From contig DGQO01000228.1 in assembly GCA_002400445.1 (NCBI GenBank), positions 4,651-10,770 on the forward strand: a stretch of DNA of 6,120 nt, given 5' to 3'. Origin of the DNA: Chitinophagaceae bacterium UBA4412 (GTDB lineage Bacteria > Bacteroidota > Bacteroidia > Chitinophagales > Chitinophagaceae). The position numbers were made by a program, and so were the translations under genes. This document shows positions 1 to 5,900 of this stretch, one piece after another; position 1 is the stretch's first letter; each line of letters begins with the position of its first letter. The notes below the pieces were generated by a model. That model made no database searches, was not told the origin of the DNA, and saw nothing but the letters and a program-made list of their open reading frames with translations.

Positions 1-288
1 AATTTCTCCTCCACCAGGATGTTTTCCGCCGTTTACCCAGGTTTCAAACAAACCAACACGGGTAAGGATAGCATCATAGTAAACGGTATTGCCTGTTGAG
101 AATTGGATAGCTCTTGTAGATCCATTATTATGACATCCACAACCTCCTGCAACCATGATGGGTACCACGTCTGCCCGGAAGGAGACTTTTGGCAGTTCCA
201 GCAAGTCTTCTTTATTTTTATAACATGATGGCAATAGGTAAATAACCATTGATGTTATCATTGCTGATAAAATAATTCCTTTTTTCAT
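1..288 (-). CDS. Secreted lipoprotein with atypical cytochrome-c-like CxCH motif (C-terminus beyond window)
   Basis: The N-terminal 96 residues are visible; the gene runs off the left edge. It opens with a lipoprotein signal: MKK, a hydrophobic stretch (about 5-19) and the lipobox LPSC with Cys22, so the mature protein should be lipid-anchored. Next comes FRADVVPIM (37-45), the lead-in seen in many small heme or heme-like domains of Bacteroidota and Planctomycetes, then CGCH (50-53), then WVNGGKHPGGGEI at the edge. The last stretch sits where related domains carry a distal-ligand 'MPP' motif. The C-x-CH spacing is shorter than canonical CxxCH, so covalent heme attachment is uncertain. The start at 288 follows from the signal peptide. 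The gene lies 28 bp downstream of the other leftward lipoprotein gene and is probably cotranscribed with it. No specific function is recognised; an electron-transfer or surface redox lipoprotein is inferred. Confidence 0.75.
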   Translation of the reverse strand, partial: MKKGIILSAMITSMVIYLLPSCYKNKEDLLELPKVSFRADVVPIMVAGGCGCHNNGSTRAIQFSTGNTVYYDAILTRVGLFETWVNGGKHPGGGEI

Positions 289-316
289 ATTCTGAAGTTT
301 AGCTTGATAGTTTTGG

Positions 317-1507
317 TTATTGTTTGATGATCTTGCCTGAGTTACGGTATTTAAAAATGCCCGCATTATTTTGTCCGTACTTCCACACAGCAGGCACATT
401 TGGATCAGCAAAATACCAGGCTTTAATCAGGGCAATCTCGCTTGGTTTTAAGCCTCCATCTCCATAAGCCATATCTCCCTGGTGACTGGTGGCATATACA
501 CCCGTATACGGGTTGGCCAGAAGAAGTGTAGAATCAATGCGGCTTACTAATGCACTGCTGGCGTCAATGGCATTTGCTTTCGCATAATATTGTACCAGGG
601 TTACGGGATTGGTATATACTACACTGGAGTTGCTACGTACGCTTTTTGGTACCTTAATGTCAAGCAGGATATCATCGTAGGTTTGCAATGGCCCCCTTGT
701 ACTGCTGGCGCTTCTTGGCGTAGCAAAAGTTTTCCATGGTCTAAAACTTGCTTTACCAATAGTATCGCTGTAAAATTGTTTTACACTGTCTTTATATGCA
801 TTCCACACTTGCTCTCTAAGGGTGGCGTTTGAAATAAGGCAGTAGTAAGTTCCGGCTCCGGTAGCAGGGCTGAGATACACATAAGTGCTGGTATCCGTAG
901 TGGTTAGATTTCCCAATAGTCCTTTCCGTGCCCATCCTCCTGATGCAGTTGCCTGGTTGTGGCAGTTTGCAGAACCGCATCCGGTTGTTATCAGGGAAAT
1001 AGCTGCAGGCCTGAAGTCCGCCAGGTCTGGCCGTTCTTTAGCTCCATTGTTAATCCAGTTATACAAAATAGATTTATCCGTAATGCTCAACTCGTGATTG
1101 GAGTTTACAGGTGGCATCGCCTTATTGAAATCATTTGTAGTGATAAGGGTCCAAAGCTTGCTGCTCATTGCATTTCCTGGCTCTACATACTTCATAATTT
1201 GCGCATAAGTATCAAACTTAGGCGCAATAGGACCACCATGACAATTTGAAGTTGCACAATACTCATGAAGGATCGTTTGTACACCACGGAATTGAATGAC
1301 ATCATTTACATCCGGTGTTGTGTTGCTTGTGGATACAGTGTTGCTTTCATAAAATGATGCATAAACTGTTGAATCCGCCTGACCGGTAAAAGAGCGATCG
1401 AGGTCTTTTACTAAGGTGCCATCTTTTTTACATTGGAGTAAAGAGGCAGAAGAAATCAAAACCACGACAAATACTGCGATTGTCTGTAGTAATCTATTTT
1501 TTTTCAT
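317..1507 (-). CDS. Lipoprotein with two cytochrome-c-like domains carrying CX4CH motifs
   Basis: A 396-residue protein. I chose the ATG at 1507 because it directly begins a lipoprotein signal: MKKNRLL, a hydrophobic core, then LLQC with Cys26. An in-frame ATG at 1537 would put ten extra residues before the signal and lies only about 10 nt from the predicted transcription start. Domain 1 (about 75-160) has CATSNCH (84-90), then AMPPVNSNHELS (130-141) and YNWINNGA, the usual order of heme motif, Met-Pro-Pro distal ligand and closing helix. Domain 2 starts with CGSANCH (177-183) and closes near GDMAYGDGGLKPSEIALIKAWY (344 onward), with about 160 residues between the two elements instead of about 45, so it holds a large insertion. 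Both motifs are CX4CH, a spacing known to bind heme in cytochromes c3 but not typical of monoheme domains. It is probably an exported electron-transfer or redox-surface lipoprotein. The partner and substrate are not evident. Confidence 0.8.
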   Translation of the reverse strand: MKKNRLLQTIAVFVVVLISSASLLQCKKDGTLVKDLDRSFTGQADSTVYASFYESNTVSTSNTTPDVNDVIQFRGVQTILHEYCATSNCHGGPIAPKFDTYAQIMKYVEPGNAMSSKLWTLITTNDFNKAMPPVNSNHELSITDKSILYNWINNGAKERPDLADFRPAAISLITTGCGSANCHNQATASGGWARKGLLGNLTTTDTSTYVYLSPATGAGTYYCLISNATLREQVWNAYKDSVKQFYSDTIGKASFRPWKTFATPRSASSTRGPLQTYDDILLDIKVPKSVRSNSSVVYTNPVTLVQYYAKANAIDASSALVSRIDSTLLLANPYTGVYATSHQGDMAYGDGGLKPSEIALIKAWYFADPNVPAVWKYGQNNAGIFKYRNSGKIIKQ

Positions 1508-1537
1508 AACTGAAAGTTTGGTTAATGCTACTGTCAA

Positions 1538-1551
1538 ATAGCAATTGCTAT
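1538..1551. promoter_or_regulatory. Perfect 14-bp palindrome (possible operator)
   Basis: ATAGCAATTGCTAT is a perfect palindrome centred between 1544 and 1545. It is flanked by direct copies of TGTCAAA (1532-1538 and 1551-1557, 19 bp apart). It covers the predicted start of leftward transcription (about 1548), where a bound repressor would block initiation. No known regulator's site is recognised. Confidence 0.4.
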
Positions 1552-1553
1552 GT

Positions 1554-1580
1554 CAAAAGTAGAATTGCAATACAGACAAA
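1554..1580 (-). promoter_or_regulatory. Promoter for the leftward lipoprotein operon
   Basis: On the minus strand TACTTTTG (1561 down to 1554) matches the Bacteroidota -7 consensus TAnnTTTG exactly. The best -33 element is TTTG (1580 to 1577). The spacer is only 15 bp, short of the usual 17-23, which fits a promoter that needs an activator. Transcription would begin near 1548, giving a leader of about 40 nt before the ATG at 1507. The adjoining 11-bp repeats overlap the -33 element. Confidence 0.5.
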
Positions 1581-1612
1581 CTTGTGACAATGGTTTGACA
1601 ATGGTATGACAG
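1569..1612 (-). repeat. Four tandem 11-bp direct repeats, PhoB/OmpR-type binding array
   Basis: Read on the minus strand from 1612 there are four consecutive 11-mers: CTGTCATACCA, TTGTCAAACCA, TTGTCACAAGT and TTGTCTGTATT. The first three share TGTCA exactly and the fourth has TGTCT. Six conserved bases plus five variable ones at one-helical-turn spacing closely resemble Pho boxes, which are 11-bp direct repeats with a CTGTCAT core, and OmpR-family sites in general. The last unit overlaps the -33 element of the leftward promoter, the position expected of an activator. Which regulator binds is not known; it is not encoded in the window. Confidence 0.6.
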
Positions 1613-1733
1613 AAATCATATTATCATTTTACGACAAAAAGAGGAAGACATGTGCTCCGTCTTACAGTCGGATTATTGTTATTTAAGTTGATAATACATG
1701 CCCCTTGTTTTTCGCACCGGCCCTTTTACAATC

Positions 1734-1773
1734 TCATGACAATAATCATAAAAAGATTTGCCCTTTGTCATGA
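1734..1773. promoter_or_regulatory. 9-bp inverted repeat upstream of the rightward promoter
   Basis: TCATGACAA (1734-1742) and TTGTCATGA (1765-1773) are perfect inverted copies separated by 22 bp, so the arm centres are 31 bp apart (about three helical turns). Each arm contains the TTGTCAT core also seen in the tandem array at 1569-1612. The right arm abuts the -33 region of the rightward promoter. There is no T-tract and the loop is long, so an operator pair is more plausible than a terminator. Confidence 0.4.
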
Positions 1774-1774
1774 A

Positions 1775-1801
1775 TTGCGCCGTCAGACCCAAATACTTTT
1801 A
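1775..1801 (+). promoter_or_regulatory. Candidate promoter for the iron-sulfur/NrfD operon
   Basis: TTG (1775-1777), a 16-bp spacer and TACTTTTA (1794-1801) approximate the Bacteroidota pattern TTG/TTTG, 17-23 bp, TAnnTTTG. The -7 box has one mismatch (final A for G). Transcription would begin near 1807, about 40 nt before the first gene of the operon. The match is imperfect, but it is the best one I found in the intergenic region on this strand. Confidence 0.35.
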
Positions 1802-1847
1802 TCACTGAATTTTTTGCAACACTTTATAAACTAAAAAAACCAAGTGT

Positions 1848-2075
1848 ATGGGAAATACATCAGACGATAAAGGCATAAGCAGGCGCAGGTTTGTAACTGG
1901 CGGTCTTGTGGATGGCAATAAGCCGGAAATGGTGAAAATGCTTACGGCAGACGGAAAGTTGGTTGAAATTCCAAAAGCTGTGTTAGACGCCTGCACATCT
2001 AAAAAGCCTTCGTCTAATAAAGAAATATATGATTGGATGGACAATCCTTCTAAAAAAGACGATGGACAATTATAA
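1848..2075 (+). CDS. Small twin-arginine-motif protein lacking a hydrophobic core
   Basis: A 75-residue protein, first in the rightward operon. SRRRFVT (11-17) matches the Tat motif SRRxFLK, but the hydrophobic region that should follow is absent: the sequence goes straight to GGLVDGNKPE and then VKMLTADGKLVEIPKAVLD (29-47). That last segment aligns with residues 46-64 of the iron-sulfur protein encoded next (10 of 19 identical, most others conservative). The C-terminus SSNKEIYDWMDNPSKK (55-70) is hydrophilic. As read, it should not be exported or membrane-anchored. It could be a Tat-precursor-like accessory or maturation protein for its neighbour, a degenerate small Tat protein, or a real family whose signal is cryptic. 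I do not recognise a characterised function. The gap to the next gene is 24 bp. Its place in the operon and normal codon use argue that it is a genuine gene. Confidence 0.7.
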   Translation: MGNTSDDKGISRRRFVTGGLVDGNKPEMVKMLTADGKLVEIPKAVLDACTSKKPSSNKEIYDWMDNPSKKDDGQL

Positions 2076-2099
2076 AACAATTCAAATCTGAATAAGCTA

Positions 2100-3065
2100 A
2101 TGGAAAAGCAAGAAAATTTAGATCACGGACGGCGGGATTTTTTAAAAACAATTACTGCTGTAGCTGTAGCTGGTGCAGCCTGTGGAAGCATGGCATGCTC
2201 CTGCAATTCAGCTCCGGCGCCGGTTGAAAAAAAGGTAAAGCTCCTTTCGCCCGACGGAGAAATTGTGGAGATAGATTCTGCCTACCTCAATCACCAGGAG
2301 CATATGGCCATTGTTTCAAAACTTGAAGCGAGACAAGGAATAGCAGGGAAAAGATTTGTCATGGTAGTAGATCTTGCACTTTGTAAAAACGCAAGAAAAT
2401 GCGTAAGCGCCTGCCAAAAATGGCATGATAGGCCCGAGGATACGGAATGGCTCACCGTAAAACTCATGAAGGATAGTGAGCAGTCTGCCCCTTATTGGTT
2501 TCCAAAACAATGCTTTCATTGCGATAATCCTCCTTGTGTAAAAGTTTGTCCTGTAGATGCAACTTATAAACGGCAGGACGGCATTGTATTGATAGACAAT
2601 GACAGGTGTATTGGTTGTAAATTTTGTATGGCTGCATGTCCATATTCTACAAGGGTATTTAATTGGAGCGAGCCACACATCTTACCAGAAATGGAAAATC
2701 TTGCCTACAATCCCGAAACAGGAATGCCTGCAAAAGTGGGTACGGTGGAAAAATGCGATTTCTGTCCTGACAGAACCAGGGCTGGATTGCTGCCACCATG
2801 CGTGGAAGCTTGCCCGAACGGCGTATTTTATTTTGGGGATGAAAATGAAGATACGGTTACCAATGGTTCTGAAACTGTAAGTTTTAGCCAACTCATCAAA
2901 GACAGGGCTGCTTACCGTTTTATGGAAGAACTGGGCACCAAGCCCAGGGTATATTATTTACCACCCAAAGACAGGCAATTTCCTGTGGAGCGGGGGTATG
3001 AAAACTTGCCCGAAAATTTAAAAGATCGTTTCCGTGATATTATGGAACCCTCTAAAAAATCTTAA
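2100..3065 (+). CDS. Tat-exported four-cluster iron-sulfur protein (NrfC/PsrB/DmsB type)
   Basis: A 321-residue electron-transfer subunit that would pass electrons between a quinol-reactive NrfD-type membrane protein and a periplasmic partner. Residues 10-16 (GRRDFLK) and the following core (about 17-33) form a Tat signal, so the protein is folded before export. Cysteines at 28, 33 and 35 leave a lipoprotein possible, without a canonical lipobox. The cluster motifs are: motif 1, C95, C101, C105; motif 2, C138, C141, C146, C150; motif 3, C170, C173, C176, C180; motif 4, C219, C222, C234, C238. Motifs 2-4 are complete. In motif 1, the position of the second Cys in the usual CxxCxxCxxxC is Ala98 (CKNARKCVSAC), so that cluster lacks a ligand and may be [3Fe-4S] or altered. 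The immediately downstream nrfD-like gene supports a membrane complex. There is no molybdopterin subunit in view, so its redox partner is undetermined. Confidence 0.9.
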   Translation: MEKQENLDHGRRDFLKTITAVAVAGAACGSMACSCNSAPAPVEKKVKLLSPDGEIVEIDSAYLNHQEHMAIVSKLEARQGIAGKRFVMVVDLALCKNARKCVSACQKWHDRPEDTEWLTVKLMKDSEQSAPYWFPKQCFHCDNPPCVKVCPVDATYKRQDGIVLIDNDRCIGCKFCMAACPYSTRVFNWSEPHILPEMENLAYNPETGMPAKVGTVEKCDFCPDRTRAGLLPPCVEACPNGVFYFGDENEDTVTNGSETVSFSQLIKDRAAYRFMEELGTKPRVYYLPPKDRQFPVERGYENLPENLKDRFRDIMEPSKKS

Positions 3066-3098
3066 ACAATTGCTTGTAAAATTTCAATCCATTAAATT

Positions 3099-4463
3099 AT
3101 GGAAACTACCAATTACCAGCAGGCTGCATTGAATCACCAGCGGAACGGTATTGAAAAATTTAGCAAACGTACCTGGATGTGGACGGCTTTTTTTGCCATC
3201 TGGATCCTGGTTGGCGGCTATGCGCTTTATTTGCAAATTTCAAAAGGGCATATCGTAACCGGTATGCGTGATAATGTGGTATGGGGCCTGTTTATTGTAA
3301 ACTTTATTTTCTTTATTGGCCTTAGTTATGCCGGGGCTATTATTTCCGGTTTGTTTCATCTGCTTAACATTAAGTGGGCTAAGCCACTCATCAGGCTTGC
3401 TCAAATCATGACCCTGGTTTCCGTAATTGTAGGGCCCGTATTCATCCTGTTATGCGTTGGTCGCTTTGACAGGTTGCATCATTTATTCATCTATCCAAGG
3501 CTTCAGTCACCCATGACCTGGGATGTACTCGCCATTCTCACTTATTTTGTAGGGAGTGTTTTATTCTTGTACATGTCACTCATCAAAGATTTTGCGGTGT
3601 ATCGGGATGCTAAGTTGAATGTACCAGCATGGCGGCAGAAATTATATAAAATACTGGCCATTGGGTATCGGGGAGCTGCCAGTCAAAAAAGGCATCTCAT
3701 CATTTCCCAAAATCTCCTGGCTATCATCATCATTCCTTTGTCCATCATGGTAAGTTCTATCCTTTCCTGGATTTTTGGAATGACCCTAAGACCTGGGTGG
3801 CACAGTACGATCTTTGGTCCATATTTCGTGTTGGGTGCACTGTATTCAGGCATGGGTGTACTTATTATAGCCATGTGGATGTATCGCAGGGTTTATAAAC
3901 TTCAACAATATTTTACAGACAAACATTTTATAAACCTTGGCTATGCTATGATGATACTGGCTGCAGGGTATGGCTATTTTACCTTCTCAGAATATTTTAC
4001 AAACTGGTTTGGTTCTGCAAAATGGGATAGCGAGGTAATTGACAAATTGTTTAATCCGGCGGAATATGGCTGGTGGACATTATTTGCAAATTTGTTTGGC
4101 ATCCTGGTCCCTATTATTATTGTTGCCCTGCCATTTACCCGTAAAAAGAACTGGATTACTGGCGCTGCATTTTTAATGGTAATTGCGCTTTGGGTAAAGC
4201 GGTATCTGATTATTGTGCCTACACTTGAAACACCTGCTATACCAATGGAAGATACTCGTGCAGCGTATGTAAAATACACAGCAACCTGGCCTGAATGGGC
4301 GCTCACTTTTGCAGGCATAGCGTTTTTCTTCATGGCCTTTATGCTGATTGCAAAATTCGTAACGGTTGTACCGGTTTCTGATCTTGAGGATCCATCTCTG
4401 TCCAGGCATAGTAAGGAATCTGAGACCATTTTGCCCGCAAGCGAAAATTTACAAGCCATTTAA
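3099..4463 (+). CDS. NrfD/PsrC/ActC-family quinol-interacting integral membrane protein
   Basis: A 454-residue polytopic protein with about ten transmembrane helices (roughly 25-46, 60-84, 99-121, 141-163, 204-227, 237-261, 278-300, 324-345, 352-372, 398-421). This matches the long, ten-helix form of the NrfD superfamily (ActC, HybB) rather than the eight-helix form. The segment LRPGWHSTIFGPYFVLGAL (230-248) and WVKRYLIIVPTLE (365-377) are characteristic of ActC-like members. The family exchanges electrons between the menaquinone pool and an attached iron-sulfur subunit, and some members are proposed to move protons. It binds no heme itself. A 33-residue hydrophilic tail follows the last helix. 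It lies 33 bp after the iron-sulfur gene and 13 bp before the next gene. The ActC resemblance suggests quinol oxidation toward cytochrome c, but the direction is inference. Confidence 0.9.
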   Translation: METTNYQQAALNHQRNGIEKFSKRTWMWTAFFAIWILVGGYALYLQISKGHIVTGMRDNVVWGLFIVNFIFFIGLSYAGAIISGLFHLLNIKWAKPLIRLAQIMTLVSVIVGPVFILLCVGRFDRLHHLFIYPRLQSPMTWDVLAILTYFVGSVLFLYMSLIKDFAVYRDAKLNVPAWRQKLYKILAIGYRGAASQKRHLIISQNLLAIIIIPLSIMVSSILSWIFGMTLRPGWHSTIFGPYFVLGALYSGMGVLIIAMWMYRRVYKLQQYFTDKHFINLGYAMMILAAGYGYFTFSEYFTNWFGSAKWDSEVIDKLFNPAEYGWWTLFANLFGILVPIIIVALPFTRKKNWITGAAFLMVIALWVKRYLIIVPTLETPAIPMEDTRAAYVKYTATWPEWALTFAGIAFFFMAFMLIAKFVTVVPVSDLEDPSLSRHSKESETILPASENLQAI

Positions 4464-4476
4464 TTCTTCAATCATC

Positions 4477-5430
4477 ATGAAACATCGTATGTTTTTTAGA
4501 GAAACAATATTGCAAGCATGCATGGTGCTGCTTTTAGTAGTAGTGTTTTCATTAGCCACCACACCATCTGCGCTTGCGCAAGACAGCACAGCCGCAATCG
4601 TTGCCACAGAAGATTCTGTTTCAGCGGAACCTGAACTCATTTCGCCATCTATTACTTTTATTTCTGTACAAAATGCAGATAAGAGTGTGAGGCTTGAAGC
4701 AGCTATCCAGGCGAAAGTGAAAGGCAGCTTTTATAAATTACCCCAAATTAAACTGAGTTTTCTCCAGGTGACAGATGCTGCTGAAACTCCACTGGGCAAT
4801 GTAATTACAGACAGGGCCGGTAAAGCCGTATTTACCGTAAAGCCAGAACTGCTTGCAGGGAATGCTGCGGGTGAATTGCATTTTAAAGTAAGTTATGCAG
4901 GTAATAAGCAAATGGAAGCCGGAGAAGAAGAGCTAACCGTAAAGCGAGCATTACTTACTGTTGAGCCGGTAAAAGAAGATTCCCTCTTATCCGTCCATAT
5001 TAAATTGTTAAACTTATCTGGGGCAGAAGCCGCACCTATTCCTGAAACGACTGTCGGAATTTATGTGAAAAGATTATTTAGCGCACTTAAAATAGGTGAA
5101 ATTACTACTGATGAAGCCGGAGAAGCCAGCCTGGAGGTTCCAAAAAACCTACCTGGAGATGCAAAAGGAAATATTATCCTGATTGCCCGGGTGGAGGAAA
5201 ATGAAACTTATGGAAACATGGAGGCTGAAGTATCCCAGAATTGGGGTACTATTGTATCTGATCAAATAACAAATCAGCCAAGGGCTTTATGGAGTTCGCA
5301 CCCGCCGCTTTGGATGCTGATTACATTTATACTGCTCATGAGTATCGTATGGGGTCATTATATTGTTATTGTGGTACAACTTTTCAGGCTTCGGAAAGAA
5401 GAACCATCAAACTTGTCATCAACAAATTAA
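4477..5430 (+). CDS. Periplasmic protein with two Ig-like repeats and a C-terminal membrane anchor
   Basis: A 317-residue protein I cannot assign to a named family. The start at 4477 gives a clean signal peptide (MKHRMFFRE, hydrophobic 11-29, ALA cleavage after residue 34); an earlier in-frame start would overlap the nrfD-like gene and lose it. Residues about 60-157 and 158-253 look like two beta-sandwich repeats. GNVITDRAGKAVFTVKPELL (107-126) and GEITTDEAGEASLEVPKNL (207-225) correspond, each followed by a matching G(N/E)-hydrophobic-strand segment. This 'new trait, TD-x-AGxA' pattern is typical of Ig-like/carboxypeptidase-regulatory-like folds. A single helix (about 279-303) precedes RLRKEE, so the bulk faces the periplasm and a short tail faces the cytoplasm. 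It contains no heme or metal-cluster motifs. Its position between nrfD-like and cytochrome genes suggests a scaffold or docking subunit of the complex. Confidence 0.75.
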   Translation: MKHRMFFRETILQACMVLLLVVVFSLATTPSALAQDSTAAIVATEDSVSAEPELISPSITFISVQNADKSVRLEAAIQAKVKGSFYKLPQIKLSFLQVTDAAETPLGNVITDRAGKAVFTVKPELLAGNAAGELHFKVSYAGNKQMEAGEEELTVKRALLTVEPVKEDSLLSVHIKLLNLSGAEAAPIPETTVGIYVKRLFSALKIGEITTDEAGEASLEVPKNLPGDAKGNIILIARVEENETYGNMEAEVSQNWGTIVSDQITNQPRALWSSHPPLWMLITFILLMSIVWGHYIVIVVQLFRLRKEEPSNLSSTN

Positions 5431-5461
5431 AATAAAACTCAAATTTAAAAAAAACACGATT

Positions 5462-5866
5462 ATGAAACACCCTCTCAAAGCAATGATTGCTGGCATCTTC
5501 GCCTTGGTTATGCTGTCCTTTGCCACAAAAAACACTTTTCAGCAACCCTGGACTGTACCTGATGCAGCAAAAAACAAAGTAAACCCCCTGAAGGGAGATG
5601 CAGCCTCTATTGCTACCGGCAAAACCTTGTATAACCAACATTGCAAATCCTGCCATGGTGTAAAAGGAAAAGGAGACGGAACAAAAGCTGCCCAACTGGA
5701 TACAGAATGCGGTGATTTTACGAAAGCCTCTTTCCAGGCACAAACAGATGGCGCATTATTTTATAAAACATTTGAAGGACGCAAAGACATGCCTTCTTAC
5801 AAAAAGAAAATTGCTGATGCAAATGATATCTGGGCTGTAGTAAATTATATGAGAACACTCAAATAG
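5462..5866 (+). CDS. Small periplasmic monoheme cytochrome c
   Basis: A 134-residue class I-type cytochrome c, last gene of the operon. The start at 5462 gives a Sec signal (MKHPLKAMIAGIFALVMLSFA), probably cleaved near residue 21. There is no lipobox Cys, so the product should be soluble or only loosely associated. Heme attaches at CKSCH (61-65), with His65 as the proximal ligand and GxGxGDG following. Met110 in KDMPSY is the likely distal ligand, and DANDIWAVVNYMRTL forms the closing helix. An extra Cys at 83 is unusual but not part of a heme motif. The gene lies 31 bp after the Ig-like protein gene and 34 bp before the terminator stem. It is the most obvious electron acceptor or donor for the NrfD/iron-sulfur module, linking it to a terminal oxidase or reductase elsewhere. 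Confidence 0.9.
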   Translation: MKHPLKAMIAGIFALVMLSFATKNTFQQPWTVPDAAKNKVNPLKGDAASIATGKTLYNQHCKSCHGVKGKGDGTKAAQLDTECGDFTKASFQAQTDGALFYKTFEGRKDMPSYKKKIADANDIWAVVNYMRTLK

Positions 5867-5900
5867 GATTTACTTCATCTTTTTATACATTTCATTTTTT

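Larger units (their letters stand above)
1508..1847. other. Divergent intergenic regulatory region
   Basis: These 340 bp separate the leftward lipoprotein genes from the rightward iron-sulfur/NrfD operon and hold no convincing gene. They contain a -7 box for each direction, a four-unit 11-bp direct repeat, a 14-bp palindrome and a 9-bp inverted repeat, each listed separately. TGTCA/TGACA occurs seven times between 1532 and 1770 (starts at 1532, 1551, 1585, 1596, 1607, 1737 and 1766). Fewer than one copy would be expected by chance in that length. The stretch 1620-1730 shows nothing I can assign. Confidence 0.7.

Noticed and set aside
1508..1537. Earlier ATG (1537) for the 396-residue lipoprotein
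   Set aside because: It adds ten residues before an otherwise standard lipoprotein signal and starts almost at the predicted transcription start.
1734..1773. Inverted repeat as a transcription terminator
   Set aside because: The loop is 22 nt, the stem AT-rich, no T-tract follows, and no gene ends nearby.
1652..1834. Open frame of 60 codons on the + strand in the intergenic region
   Set aside because: It shows no family resemblance, no signal peptide with a sensible continuation and no initiation context, and it overlaps the inverted repeat and the rightward promoter.
2100..4463. Assignment as nrfCD of formate-dependent nitrite reduction, or as alternative complex III
   Set aside because: There is no NrfA/NrfB, no ActA, no molybdopterin-like domain and no DUF3341 protein; only the superfamily can be supported.
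4366..4476. Earlier in-frame start for the Ig-like protein
   Set aside because: It would overlap the nrfD-like gene by about 100 bp and bury the signal peptide; the ATG at 4477 gives a clean one.
5363..5461. Earlier in-frame start for the cytochrome c
   Set aside because: It would overlap the preceding gene and place a charged stretch before the signal peptide.
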